Part shown: one piece after another, positions 1-5,912 of the stretch
How the letters are laid out: each line of letters begins with the position of its first letter
How positions within the stretch are numbered: position 1 is the first letter of the stretch
Assembly: GCA_003556925.1 (NCBI GenBank)
Contig: PWQC01000009.1
Location: forward strand, 1-7,228
Source of the DNA: Candidatus Nealsoniibacteriota bacterium
GTDB taxonomy: Bacteria; Patescibacteriota; Minisyncoccia; Minisyncoccales; GWA2-38-27
Length of the DNA stretch: 7,228 bases
Reading direction: 5' to 3'
Made by a program: the position numbers and the translations under genes
The notes under the pieces: model-generated
Databases searched by the model: none
Seen by the model: the letters and a program-made list of their open reading frames with translations, nothing else
What the model was told of the DNA's origin: nothing

Positions 1-616
1 TCTTTAAGACAATAAAGTGTGAAGGATGAAAACAGGTATAATCCCCGTCTTCGAATTGATAGCATGGTGCTTTGATGCCAATTATATTTTCATCTCTAAT
101 GAAGTTAAATTCTCTTTCGGCGTATGCATCTCGAGAGAGATTCATATATTCCGGATCTCCCAAAAAATCTTGCATTGAAACGGTCATGTCCATACAGAAG
201 CCCATGGTGCAACTTTTGGCTTTCTCTATTTCGGTTACCTCTCTATTGCCATCTAATTTAAAAATTATTACCGTCTCCGATAAGATATTGTTTATCTCAG
301 AAACATACTTAAATTTAACCTGATCTTCGGTAATCTGATAATAGTGCCTCTGATCCATTCCGTAACCAGCCGCAACAAGTTTGTAATCTGCTATATAGGA
401 GACTGTTTCAAACTCAGGAAGAGCTTCTTTATTTTCTTCTCTATCAACCTCCTCCTCCTCTATTTCAGTTTCTTGATCAAGATCAACGTTAATATCATTA
501 ATAACCTCTTCTTCAAGTTCTCTGTCTAGATAAAAATAGAGGCCGGCACTAAGAATTGTTAGCCCAATTATTATTACAATAACGACCATTAATGCAGATG
601 CTTTGTTTTTTTTCAT
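1..616 (-). CDS. Membrane-anchored extracytoplasmic protein, C-terminus cut off by window edge
   Basis: An open frame runs from ATG at 616 to the window edge with no stop, giving 205 complete codons of a longer protein. Residues 1-7 are short and basic. Residues 8-30 form one hydrophobic helix, read as an uncleaved signal anchor. Residues 31-67 are a linker in which about half the residues are Asp or Glu. From about residue 70 the sequence looks like a folded outside domain, with four cysteines (136, 141, 185, 195) that could form two disulfides. I do not recognise the family. The start lies 30 bases after the stop of the preceding gene with no terminator between them, so it is probably the fourth gene of the unit that begins at 2934. 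No Shine-Dalgarno sequence precedes the ATG. That it is a gene is well supported by the long open frame and coherent topology; its function is unknown. Confidence 0.8.
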   Translation of the reverse strand, partial: MKKNKASALMVVIVIIIGLTILSAGLYFYLDRELEEEVINDINVDLDQETEIEEEEVDREENKEALPEFETVSYIADYKLVAAGYGMDQRHYYQITEDQVKFKYVSEINNILSETVIIFKLDGNREVTEIEKAKSCTMGFCMDMTVSMQDFLGDPEYMNLSRDAYAEREFNFIRDENIIGIKAPCYQFEDGDYTCFHPSHFIVLK

Positions 617-646
617 AGATTAATTTTAATTTTTAATTTCTTATTA

Positions 647-1144
647 TTATGTAATTAATTTTTGCAATTCTTCTTTTTCTTCTTCATTAACTTTCTCTAA
701 TAATAGTTTAATAAATTTATTACTATTAGTAAAGTATAAGTGAAAAAAGACCTTCTCTTCATTTTTTAATGTAAATACGATACTCTCTCCTTTAATCTTT
801 TTATAATAATTAAAAAAGGACAATAAGTTATTCAAAAAACCGGAAATTTTTTCAAAAGATTCTATTTTAATCGATTTAATATCTTCCCATTTAAATTTAA
901 TCGATTTGTGGGATGATGGCTTTATAAGCTCAAGAGTCCCGTCTTCATATACGATAAATTTTAACTTAAGATAAAAAACCCCCACCAGTCCTCCTAAAAT
1001 AAAAGATAATCCTATAAAAAAAAGGGGCCAAGCTTTAGATAAGTTGAACGTGGCCATAACGACAAAAATAAACCCTATTATCAGAATAAAATAAGAAACA
1101 ATGGCCTCTTTCGTAGAGGAGCTACAAACTAATATCTTTTTCAT
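647..1144 (-). CDS. Two-helix membrane protein with PH-like cytoplasmic tail
   Basis: This 165-residue protein has two hydrophobic segments at about 14-33 and 39-59, joined by a short turn. A soluble part of about 105 residues follows. That part alternates short beta-type stretches (62-75, 80-97, 120-138) with a final amphipathic helix (141-163), an order that resembles bacterial PH-like domains found behind paired membrane helices. The fold call is inference from pattern only, and no catalytic motif is visible. Both termini are probably cytoplasmic. Its ATG is 5 bases after the TAA of the DUF3467 gene, so the two are almost certainly co-transcribed. AAGAG directly abuts the ATG, too close to be an ordinary ribosome binding site. 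The role may be structural or regulatory at the membrane, but the sequence does not say. Confidence 0.75.
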   Translation of the reverse strand: MKKILVCSSSTKEAIVSYFILIIGFIFVVMATFNLSKAWPLFFIGLSFILGGLVGVFYLKLKFIVYEDGTLELIKPSSHKSIKFKWEDIKSIKIESFEKISGFLNNLLSFFNYYKKIKGESIVFTLKNEEKVFFHLYFTNSNKFIKLLLEKVNEEEKEELQKLIT

Positions 1145-1149
1145 CTCTT

Positions 1150-1428
1150 TTATTTGCCAAAACCGATCTTGTCTTCATGGCCAGTTTCTTGTCTTTGAGG
1201 AAGATCAGCTTTAATCTCTCCAAATTTTTTTTCATATTCTGTTATGCTTTTTTCTAAGAGCAGATAAGCTCTTTTAGCATGTTTAGGCGACAGTCTAAAT
1301 CGACGAGCTTGATTCCCGGAAATCATTAATAAGTCAAATAATTCCTCATTAAAACTAATATTCAAATTAGAGAGTGCATAAAGCACTGGATCTAAGTTTA
1401 TTTTAATTTCTTTTTTTTCATTTTCCAT
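1150..1428 (-). CDS. DUF3467 family protein
   Basis: A 92-residue soluble protein with no signal peptide. The N-terminus is charged and then reads KEIKINLDP. The core at residues 42-72 has the pattern RRFRLSPKHAKRAYLLLEK followed by YEKKFGEI, and the protein ends in an IGF-type tail. This matches what I know of DUF3467, a short family of unknown function whose hallmark is the SP-HAK-R-L-L helix followed by YE-FG-I. Length and motif order are typical of the family. It sits 6 bases after the stop of the 499-residue gene and 5 bases before the next start, inside an apparent operon of membrane proteins, so a cytoplasmic partner role at the envelope is possible but unproven. No convincing Shine-Dalgarno sequence is visible; the leader is AT-repeat-like. 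Confidence 0.85.
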   Translation of the reverse strand: MENEKKEIKINLDPVLYALSNLNISFNEELFDLLMISGNQARRFRLSPKHAKRAYLLLEKSITEYEKKFGEIKADLPQRQETGHEDKIGFGK

Positions 1429-1434
1429 ATATAT

Positions 1435-2934
1435 TTATATATCTTTAATTTTATTTACCTCATCCGCCTTTTCAAAGAGATGGCCTATCCTGGTCTCTCT
1501 TACCTTTCTACCATATTGACTTTCAACTTGCAAAAAACATTGTGCCGCTTTTTGTGACAAGACCCAAGTACATCGCCCATTTATTGACTCACAACTCATC
1601 TCCTCTCCTAGACACTCCATTCCCAAAAGAAACTCACAGGTACTAATAGCTTCCGGATCTTCTGTGCAAAGCTCTCCACTACAACCTCCCACAAAACAAC
1701 TTTTAGATAGCTTATTTCTTTCCAAGACAAGGATTTTAAAGCCCGTCGCCCTCGCAGGATAAGACTCTAAGATAAAACCTTTAACCCAAACCTCTACTTC
1801 CATCCCAATTTCTAAATCCTTTAATTCAAGACTATTTTTTCCACTGTCTAATAGTTGAGTCTCTTCTTTTATTGTAACCCAAATAGCATTTCCCTTAAGT
1901 TCATTAATATCTCCTGTATATTCTTTTCCTCTGCTTTCTTCCGCCACCAGGATCCTATTTTCTGAGATTGAGTGGATTTCTCCCATAATATATGGATCTT
2001 CTGTTAGCCTTCCTTCTTCTTTTATCTCTAGCTCTTTCCTCTCCAAATAGTATTGATATCTAGTCTCTTCATTTAGTTCTTCACTTTTTTCTGTGAAAAA
2101 AAGAATTTGATTACCCTCGAAATATATATCAACAAGATCGTAAAGCGAATATCCCATCATAGGATTCAATTCATGCTTATCAATCGAAGAAAAAACTTTA
2201 TCTATCTTTCTAATATCATTATAATCGCTGACAAATAAACCATCTTTAGAGCGTGCTCCTCCTTTAGGCTGAACATAACTTCTCGCCGCAAAAACCTTGC
2301 TATCTTCAGACCAATAGATGTCTTTATAGGGGTTATAATAAAATATTTCCTGCATATTTGGTTTTATAAATTCTCCAAAGATAACATCTTCTGATTCAAT
2401 ATCAAATAAAACCGGACCCCTATCACGAGCCAAAGTAACAATAATATTAATATACCGGCCGTTCGGTGAAAAGCTAATCTCTGCGAAGCTATAATGAAGA
2501 GAAACTTGTTCGGGGAGGAAAGTATAAACTTCAATTATCTCTCCATTAGAATTGATAGTTTTCAATATCTCTTGATCTACTTTTCCTAAATCAAAAAGAC
2601 TCTCATATTCTTCTCCCTTTTCTACAAAAGCCAACATTCCAGAGGGCTGATGATACCAAATTTTCTTAATTTTTTCTTCCTCAGGAATAAAGTGATAAAT
2701 TCCAACCTCTAATTGTTCTTCATTGAATGACTCAGATAAACTCCCCCATTCCGGATAATTAAATTCAATTCCTATCTCTTTGTTCTTATAGACCATTGAA
2801 CTATCAATCTCTTTAACTTCTTCTCTTTTTTCGTAATCTTTTGAAATAAAAGAAAACACCCCAACCAAAAGAGCCAGAATGAATATAATGGAAAGATATT
2901 TCCAATTAGTTTTTCCTTGAGTTATAAAAGTCAT
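1435..2934 (-). CDS. Membrane-anchored extracytoplasmic protein with DUF3221-like and eight-cysteine domains
   Basis: A 499-residue protein. Residues 12-30 form one hydrophobic helix after a short N-terminus, read as a signal anchor, so the rest should lie outside the membrane. Residues 45-300 are beta-rich with TolB or propeller-like phrases such as ISFSPNGRY (153-161) and YWSEDSKVF (207-215), though the repeats are not regular. Residues about 315-405 resemble the DUF3221/YobA small beta-barrel, with NRILV, AIWV, a G-EVEVW strand and SYPARA (391-396). Residues 413-466 hold exactly eight cysteines (413, 418, 423, 433, 441, 448, 455, 466) spaced like the eight-cysteine-cluster domain, including CFVGGCSGELC; four disulfides are likely. 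The C-terminal 33 residues are polar. It is the first gene after a good promoter and heads a four-gene unit. Ligand and function are unknown. Confidence 0.85.
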   Translation of the reverse strand: MTFITQGKTNWKYLSIIFILALLVGVFSFISKDYEKREEVKEIDSSMVYKNKEIGIEFNYPEWGSLSESFNEEQLEVGIYHFIPEEEKIKKIWYHQPSGMLAFVEKGEEYESLFDLGKVDQEILKTINSNGEIIEVYTFLPEQVSLHYSFAEISFSPNGRYINIIVTLARDRGPVLFDIESEDVIFGEFIKPNMQEIFYYNPYKDIYWSEDSKVFAARSYVQPKGGARSKDGLFVSDYNDIRKIDKVFSSIDKHELNPMMGYSLYDLVDIYFEGNQILFFTEKSEELNEETRYQYYLERKELEIKEEGRLTEDPYIMGEIHSISENRILVAEESRGKEYTGDINELKGNAIWVTIKEETQLLDSGKNSLELKDLEIGMEVEVWVKGFILESYPARATGFKILVLERNKLSKSCFVGGCSGELCTEDPEAISTCEFLLGMECLGEEMSCESINGRCTWVLSQKAAQCFLQVESQYGRKVRETRIGHLFEKADEVNKIKDI

Positions 2935-2960
2935 ATTTTGTTTATTTAATAATTACATTT

Positions 2961-2988
2961 ATTATAGCTAATATATATTTATTTACAA
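2961..2988 (-). promoter_or_regulatory. Sigma-70-type promoter for the 499-residue gene unit
   Basis: On the minus strand a perfect TATAAT (-10, bases 2966-2961) is preceded at 16 bases by TTGTAA (-35, bases 2988-2983, four of six matches to consensus). Transcription would start near 2954 and give a leader of about 20 bases to the ATG at 2934. The site lies just beyond the terminator of the preceding unit, as expected for an independent operon. The surroundings are very AT-rich, so the -35 call is weaker than the -10. Confidence 0.65.
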
Positions 2989-3007
2989 TCAATATTTCTA
3001 TTAATTA

Positions 3008-3050
3008 TTAAAAACAAAAACCGAGACAGTTTAAACAACGTACCTCGGTT
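3008..3050 (-). terminator. Intrinsic terminator after tRNA-Gln
   Basis: Reading the minus strand, AACCGAG (3050-3044) pairs with CTCGGTT (3025-3019) as a 7-bp stem. The 18-base loop can form a further short bulged helix. TTTTTGTTTTT follows directly (3020-3010, sharing the last Ts of the stem). It sits 21 bases past the tRNA-Gln 3' end and closes the mscS-to-tRNA-Gln unit. There is no T tract on the plus-strand side, so it works in one direction only. Confidence 0.85.
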
Positions 3051-3071
3051 GTCTAGTTTAATACAAATTAG

Positions 3072-3142
3072 CTGCCGGGCTTGGATTCGAACCAAGATTA
3101 ATTGGACCAGAACCAATCGTCCTGCCATTAGACGACCCGGCA
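3072..3142 (-). tRNA. tRNA-Gln, anticodon CUG
   Basis: A complete 71-base cloverleaf. The acceptor TGCCGGG pairs with CCCGGCA over 7 bp. The D arm has GTC/GAC, the anticodon stem is ATTGG/CCAAT with loop TTCTGGT, and the T arm is CTTGG/CCAAG around TTCGAAT. The anticodon CTG lies at 3110-3108 and reads CAG codons. The U1-A72 end pair and discriminator G73 (base 3072) agree with known glutamine tRNA identity features. No CCA is encoded, so the end must be added by CCA-adding enzyme. The 5' end lies 3 bases after the ftsX stop codon and an intrinsic terminator follows, so it is probably released from the ftsEX transcript by RNase P. In many bacteria glutaminyl-tRNA is made through the Glu-tRNA amidotransferase route; the window does not show which route is used. 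Confidence 0.95.
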
Positions 3143-3145
3143 AGG

Positions 3146-4051
3146 TTAAACTTTCAAATATTTACTTATAGCAATAACACTTGAAAACACTCCTAATCCT
3201 ATCCCTACTCCAAACTGCAATAAAGCTAACTGCCAAAAATTATTAACAAATAGTTGGAAGATAGAGATCTCCGGGACGTAGAATTGGAAAGTATTATCAA
3301 GAGTATAGGAAAGAATAAAAGTCAATAAAAAAGTAATTAGTCCGGAGATAATTCCCACTATCGCTCCCTGAGCCAAAAAGGGACCCCTTACAAACCAATT
3401 CGAAGCTCCAACTAACTTCATAATCTTTATCTCTTCTATTAAGGAATAGATCCCCATTTTAACAGTATTAAATCCTACTAAAAATCCTATTGCTCCCAGA
3501 ATAAAGATAAAAATAAAAAGGAACCTCCTGACATTAGAACTTAGAACAGAAACCGTTTCAATAACCACCTGCCTTTCATGAAAATCAATATAGTCGATTA
3601 AAATAGAAAAAGGAGCTTTTTCTAAAAAATCTGCTATCTCTTCATATTTATCTATCTCTTGGGCTCTAATATTCAACGAATTAACAAAAGGATTATATCC
3701 TATCTCCTCTAAAGATTCCATAAGAAGGCTATCTTTATGTCTCTCTTGAAAGGTTTCCAAGGCCTGCTCCTTAGAGATATACTCCACCTCCCTTATATCT
3801 GGATTATCTTGGATGGCCTCTTTGATCTCGATAACATCTTCATTAGAGACATATTCTTTGAAATAGACGGAGATATCTATCTTCTCTTCAAAGCCGGTAA
3901 TCAATATCTCGGTAGCCGGCCTAAGAAGAAAGACGAAAGTCAAAAGAACAAGCACTAAAACCATAATAAAAATAGTGGCTAAGCTTAAGCCGATATTTCT
4001 AACAAATGTCTTGTAACCAGAATTAATAACTCTTTTTAATGAATTAAACAT
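3146..4051 (-). CDS. ftsX: Cell division protein FtsX, permease-like subunit
   Basis: A 301-residue membrane protein with the FtsX plan: a cytoplasmic N-terminus, helix 1 at about 21-43, a large outside domain at 44-175, then helices at about 176-196, 225-249 and 276-297. The hallmark cytoplasmic loop between helices 2 and 3 reads NTVKMGIYSLIEEI and then IMKLVGASNWFVRGPFLAQG (195-229), the usual FtsX coupling segment. FtsX does not transport a substrate. With FtsE it turns ATP hydrolysis into a signal across the membrane that activates peptidoglycan hydrolases during division. Its outside domain should bind a hydrolase or adaptor, and none is encoded in the window. Its ATG is 1 base after the ftsE stop, so translation is probably coupled. 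The length is normal and the gene looks intact. Confidence 0.96.
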   Translation of the reverse strand: MFNSLKRVINSGYKTFVRNIGLSLATIFIMVLVLVLLTFVFLLRPATEILITGFEEKIDISVYFKEYVSNEDVIEIKEAIQDNPDIREVEYISKEQALETFQERHKDSLLMESLEEIGYNPFVNSLNIRAQEIDKYEEIADFLEKAPFSILIDYIDFHERQVVIETVSVLSSNVRRFLFIFIFILGAIGFLVGFNTVKMGIYSLIEEIKIMKLVGASNWFVRGPFLAQGAIVGIISGLITFLLTFILSYTLDNTFQFYVPEISIFQLFVNNFWQLALLQFGVGIGLGVFSSVIAISKYLKV

Positions 4052-4052
4052 A

Positions 4053-4751
4053 TTATAGTATAAATCTACCCTTTTGTTCGTCCCTAATTACCTTTCCGTT
4101 TTCTAAGGTAATCACTCTCTTCTTTAAAACATTGATCAGCTCTTTATCGTGAGTAGCCAAAACAACGGTTGTTCCCATCTCATATATCTTAATTAAAAGC
4201 CTGATTATTTCAAATGTATTGTAAGGATCCAAATTGCCGGTCGGCTCGTCAGCCAAGATAACTTCCGGCCTATGAACTAAAGCCCGGGCAATGGCTACTC
4301 TTTGCTTCTCTCCTCCGGATAATTCGTTAGGAAAGTTATAAGCTCGATTCTGCAGTCCGACAATCTCTAAAACTTGACTTACATTCCAGGCCACTTCCTG
4401 ATCACTTTTCCCTGTAATTTCTAGAATATAGGCGATATTTTCATAGATAGTCTTTTTAGGAAAGAGCTTATAATCCTGAAAGACCACCCCAATCTTTCTT
4501 CTTAGATGAGGAATCTGAAACTTTTTCAATTTAGAGATATCTTTATTGTCAAAAAATATTCTGCCCTTGGTCGGGTTCTCTTCTTTTATAATCAACTTTA
4601 GAAGGGTTGTTTTGCCGGCCCCTGACTTCCCCACCAGAGAGACAAATTCTTCTTTATTGATATTAAAAGAAACATCCTCTAAGGCGATGGTCGGCGGACC
4701 AGATTTTTGCCTGGAAGAATATATTTTACTAATTTGGTGTAAAGATATCAT
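4053..4751 (-). CDS. ftsE: Cell division ATP-binding protein FtsE
   Basis: A 232-residue ABC ATPase with every catalytic motif present: Walker A GKSGAGKTT (41-49), Q-loop VFQDYKLFP (90-98, Gln92), signature LSGGEKQ (144-150), Walker B VILADEP (164-170, catalytic Glu169), D-loop NLDP (173-176) and switch His201 in LATHDKE. The phrase FQDYKLFP and the single-domain length are typical of FtsE rather than of LolD or MacB relatives, and the adjacent ftsX settles the call. It is cytoplasmic, dimerises on FtsX and drives the division-linked hydrolase control cycle. The ATG overlaps the prfB stop as ATGA (4751-4748), a classic sign of translational coupling; AGAG about 7 bases upstream may help initiation. 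Confidence 0.97.
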   Translation of the reverse strand: MISLHQISKIYSSRQKSGPPTIALEDVSFNINKEEFVSLVGKSGAGKTTLLKLIIKEENPTKGRIFFDNKDISKLKKFQIPHLRRKIGVVFQDYKLFPKKTIYENIAYILEITGKSDQEVAWNVSQVLEIVGLQNRAYNFPNELSGGEKQRVAIARALVHRPEVILADEPTGNLDPYNTFEIIRLLIKIYEMGTTVVLATHDKELINVLKKRVITLENGKVIRDEQKGRFIL

Positions 4752-5834
4752 AATTTAATCTCTGCCTCTATAAATTCATCTAAATTACCGTCTAAAACAT
4801 AATCAGGGTCCTTGATCTCTATCTCGGTTCTAAGATCCTTTACCTGTTTATATGGGTGTAGAACATACGACCTTATCTGATTTCCCCAACTAGCCGAGAC
4901 GTCTCCTCCTTTAAATTTCTTGATCTCTGATTCTTCTGCTTCTTTTTGTTTTTGATAAAGTTTGGCGTATAAAATTTCCATCGCTTTTTCCCGATTCATT
5001 AATTGAGATCTTGCTGATTGAGAATTAACCACTATTCCACTGGGTAGATGAGTAACCCTCACGGCCGTCTCTCTTTTATTAACGTTTTGACCTCCAGGTC
5101 CGGAAGCTTTCAACATATCTATTTTAATATCTTCTGAATTAATTGCAATATCTTTTTTCTCTTTTTCCCCCAACTGAGGTAAAACCTCCACTAAAGCAAA
5201 AGAAGTATGTCTTAGTTTTTTTGCTGAAAAAGGAGATATCCTTACCAAGCGATGGACTCCGGTCTCTTTTTTGAGAAGACCATAAGCATTCTTTCCTTTT
5301 ATCTCCAAAACAGCTGATTTTATCCCTATCCTTCCTTCGGGCCCAACTCCTTCTCCGAAAGACTGATCTATCTTATTAACCTGAAAGCCTTTTTTTTCAG
5401 CATATCTTTGAAACATTCTTAAGAGCATGAAAGCCCAATCTTGAGAATCAACTCCACCCGCTCCAGAAAAAACTTGTAAAATAGCATTGTTTTTGTCGTA
5501 CTTGCCGGATAAAAAGGTTTCTCTCTCTTTTTCTCTTACCTTTCTCTCTAATTCGCCTATCTTCTCCTCTATCTCTTCTTCTTGATCCAGAATATCGCTA
5601 AGCTCTTCTAAGTCATCTGCTTCTTTGTCTATCTCTTGAAAAAAATTAATCTCCTGCGATAGATCAGAGATCTCTTGCATTATCTGTCCGGCTCTCTCTT
5701 GATCATCCCAGAAGTCTTTTTTCAAAGATTCTCTTTCTTTCTCTCTCAGTTTTCTCTCTTTTTTCGCTAAGTCAAAGACAGTCCATCAACTGATGGATTT
5801 TATCTTGAATATTTTTAATTCTTTCTTCTTGCAT
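4748..5834 (-). CDS. prfB: Peptide chain release factor 2, with programmed +1 frameshift
   Basis: RF2 ends translation at UAA and UGA by releasing the peptide in the ribosome. The chosen start is ATG 5834. Twenty codons later the frame meets CTT TGA C (5777-5771); slipping +1 on CTT reads GAC next and enters the long downstream frame. The product is 361 residues (20 + 341), close to the 365 of E. coli RF2. In full-length numbering the anticodon-like SPF motif is at 200-202 and the catalytic GGQ at 247-249, inside SGPGGQNVNK. Residues 70-106 are a highly charged coiled-coil region of domain 1. SPF rather than PxT separates it from RF1. Starting at TTG 5725 would remove 36 N-terminal residues. 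The stop is TGA, itself an RF2 codon, and overlaps ftsE. The start is 6 bases after tRNA-Thr with no room for a normal Shine-Dalgarno sequence. Confidence 0.95.
5771..5777 (-). promoter_or_regulatory. RF2 autoregulatory +1 frameshift site CTT TGA C
   Basis: The heptamer CTTTGAC sits at codons 20-21 of prfB. When RF2 is scarce the ribosome pauses at UGA and slips from CUU to the overlapping UUU, reading GAC next; when RF2 is plentiful a 20-residue peptide is released instead. The heptamer matches the known bacterial prfB site exactly. The usual upstream Shine-Dalgarno-like stimulator (AGGGGG in E. coli, 3 bases before CTT) is nearly absent here: ATGGAC is the only purine-rich stretch. Confidence 0.93.
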
Positions 5835-5840
5835 ATTAAT

Positions 5841-5912
5841 AGCCAGCAAAAGGATTCGAACCCTTGACCTACTCTTTACGAAAGAGTTGCTCTACCCCTG
5901 AGCTATGCTGGC
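5841..5912 (-). tRNA. tRNA-Thr, anticodon CGU
   Basis: A complete 72-base cloverleaf. The acceptor GCCAGCA pairs with TGCTGGC over 7 bp. The D arm is GCTC/GAGC, the anticodon stem ACTCT/AGAGT with loop TTCGTAA, and the T arm AAGGG/CCTTT around TTCGAAT, with one G-T pair. The anticodon CGT at 5880-5878 reads ACG codons. G1-C72, C2-G71 and anticodon bases G35 and U36 are the known threonine identity features; the discriminator is U73. CCA is not encoded. Its first 10 bases overlap the end of mscS, whose TAG stop is U8-A9-G10 of the tRNA, and prfB begins 6 bases after its 3' end. It must therefore be cut out of a protein-coding transcript, or be transcribed from a promoter inside mscS that I could not identify. 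Confidence 0.96.

Noticed and set aside
72..529. Two open frames on the plus strand (83 and 61 codons)
   Set aside because: They are antisense to a coherent 205-codon minus-strand protein with signal anchor, and their own translations show no family features.
1427..1440. AT repeat between the 499-residue gene and the DUF3467 gene as a promoter
   Set aside because: It is simple AT alternation in a 6-base gap with no -35 partner; co-transcription explains the layout.
3019..3050. Bidirectional terminator
   Set aside because: On the plus strand no run of T follows the hairpin, and no plus-strand gene leads into it.
3737..3958. Plus-strand open frame of 73 codons
   Set aside because: It is antisense to the outside domain of ftsX, which is clearly real.
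4546..4758. Plus-strand open frame of 70 codons
   Set aside because: It is antisense to the Walker A region of ftsE and has no independent support.
5723..5725. TTG as the start codon of prfB
   Set aside because: It removes 36 residues of RF2 domain 1 that are restored by the CTTTGAC frameshift, and the upstream ATG reading gives a family-like length.
5772..5774. UGA read as an amino acid, as in some Patescibacteria with a changed code
   Set aside because: Reading through UGA stays in the wrong frame; only a +1 slip joins the RF2 frame. RF2 itself is present and prfB ends in TGA, so the standard code fits.
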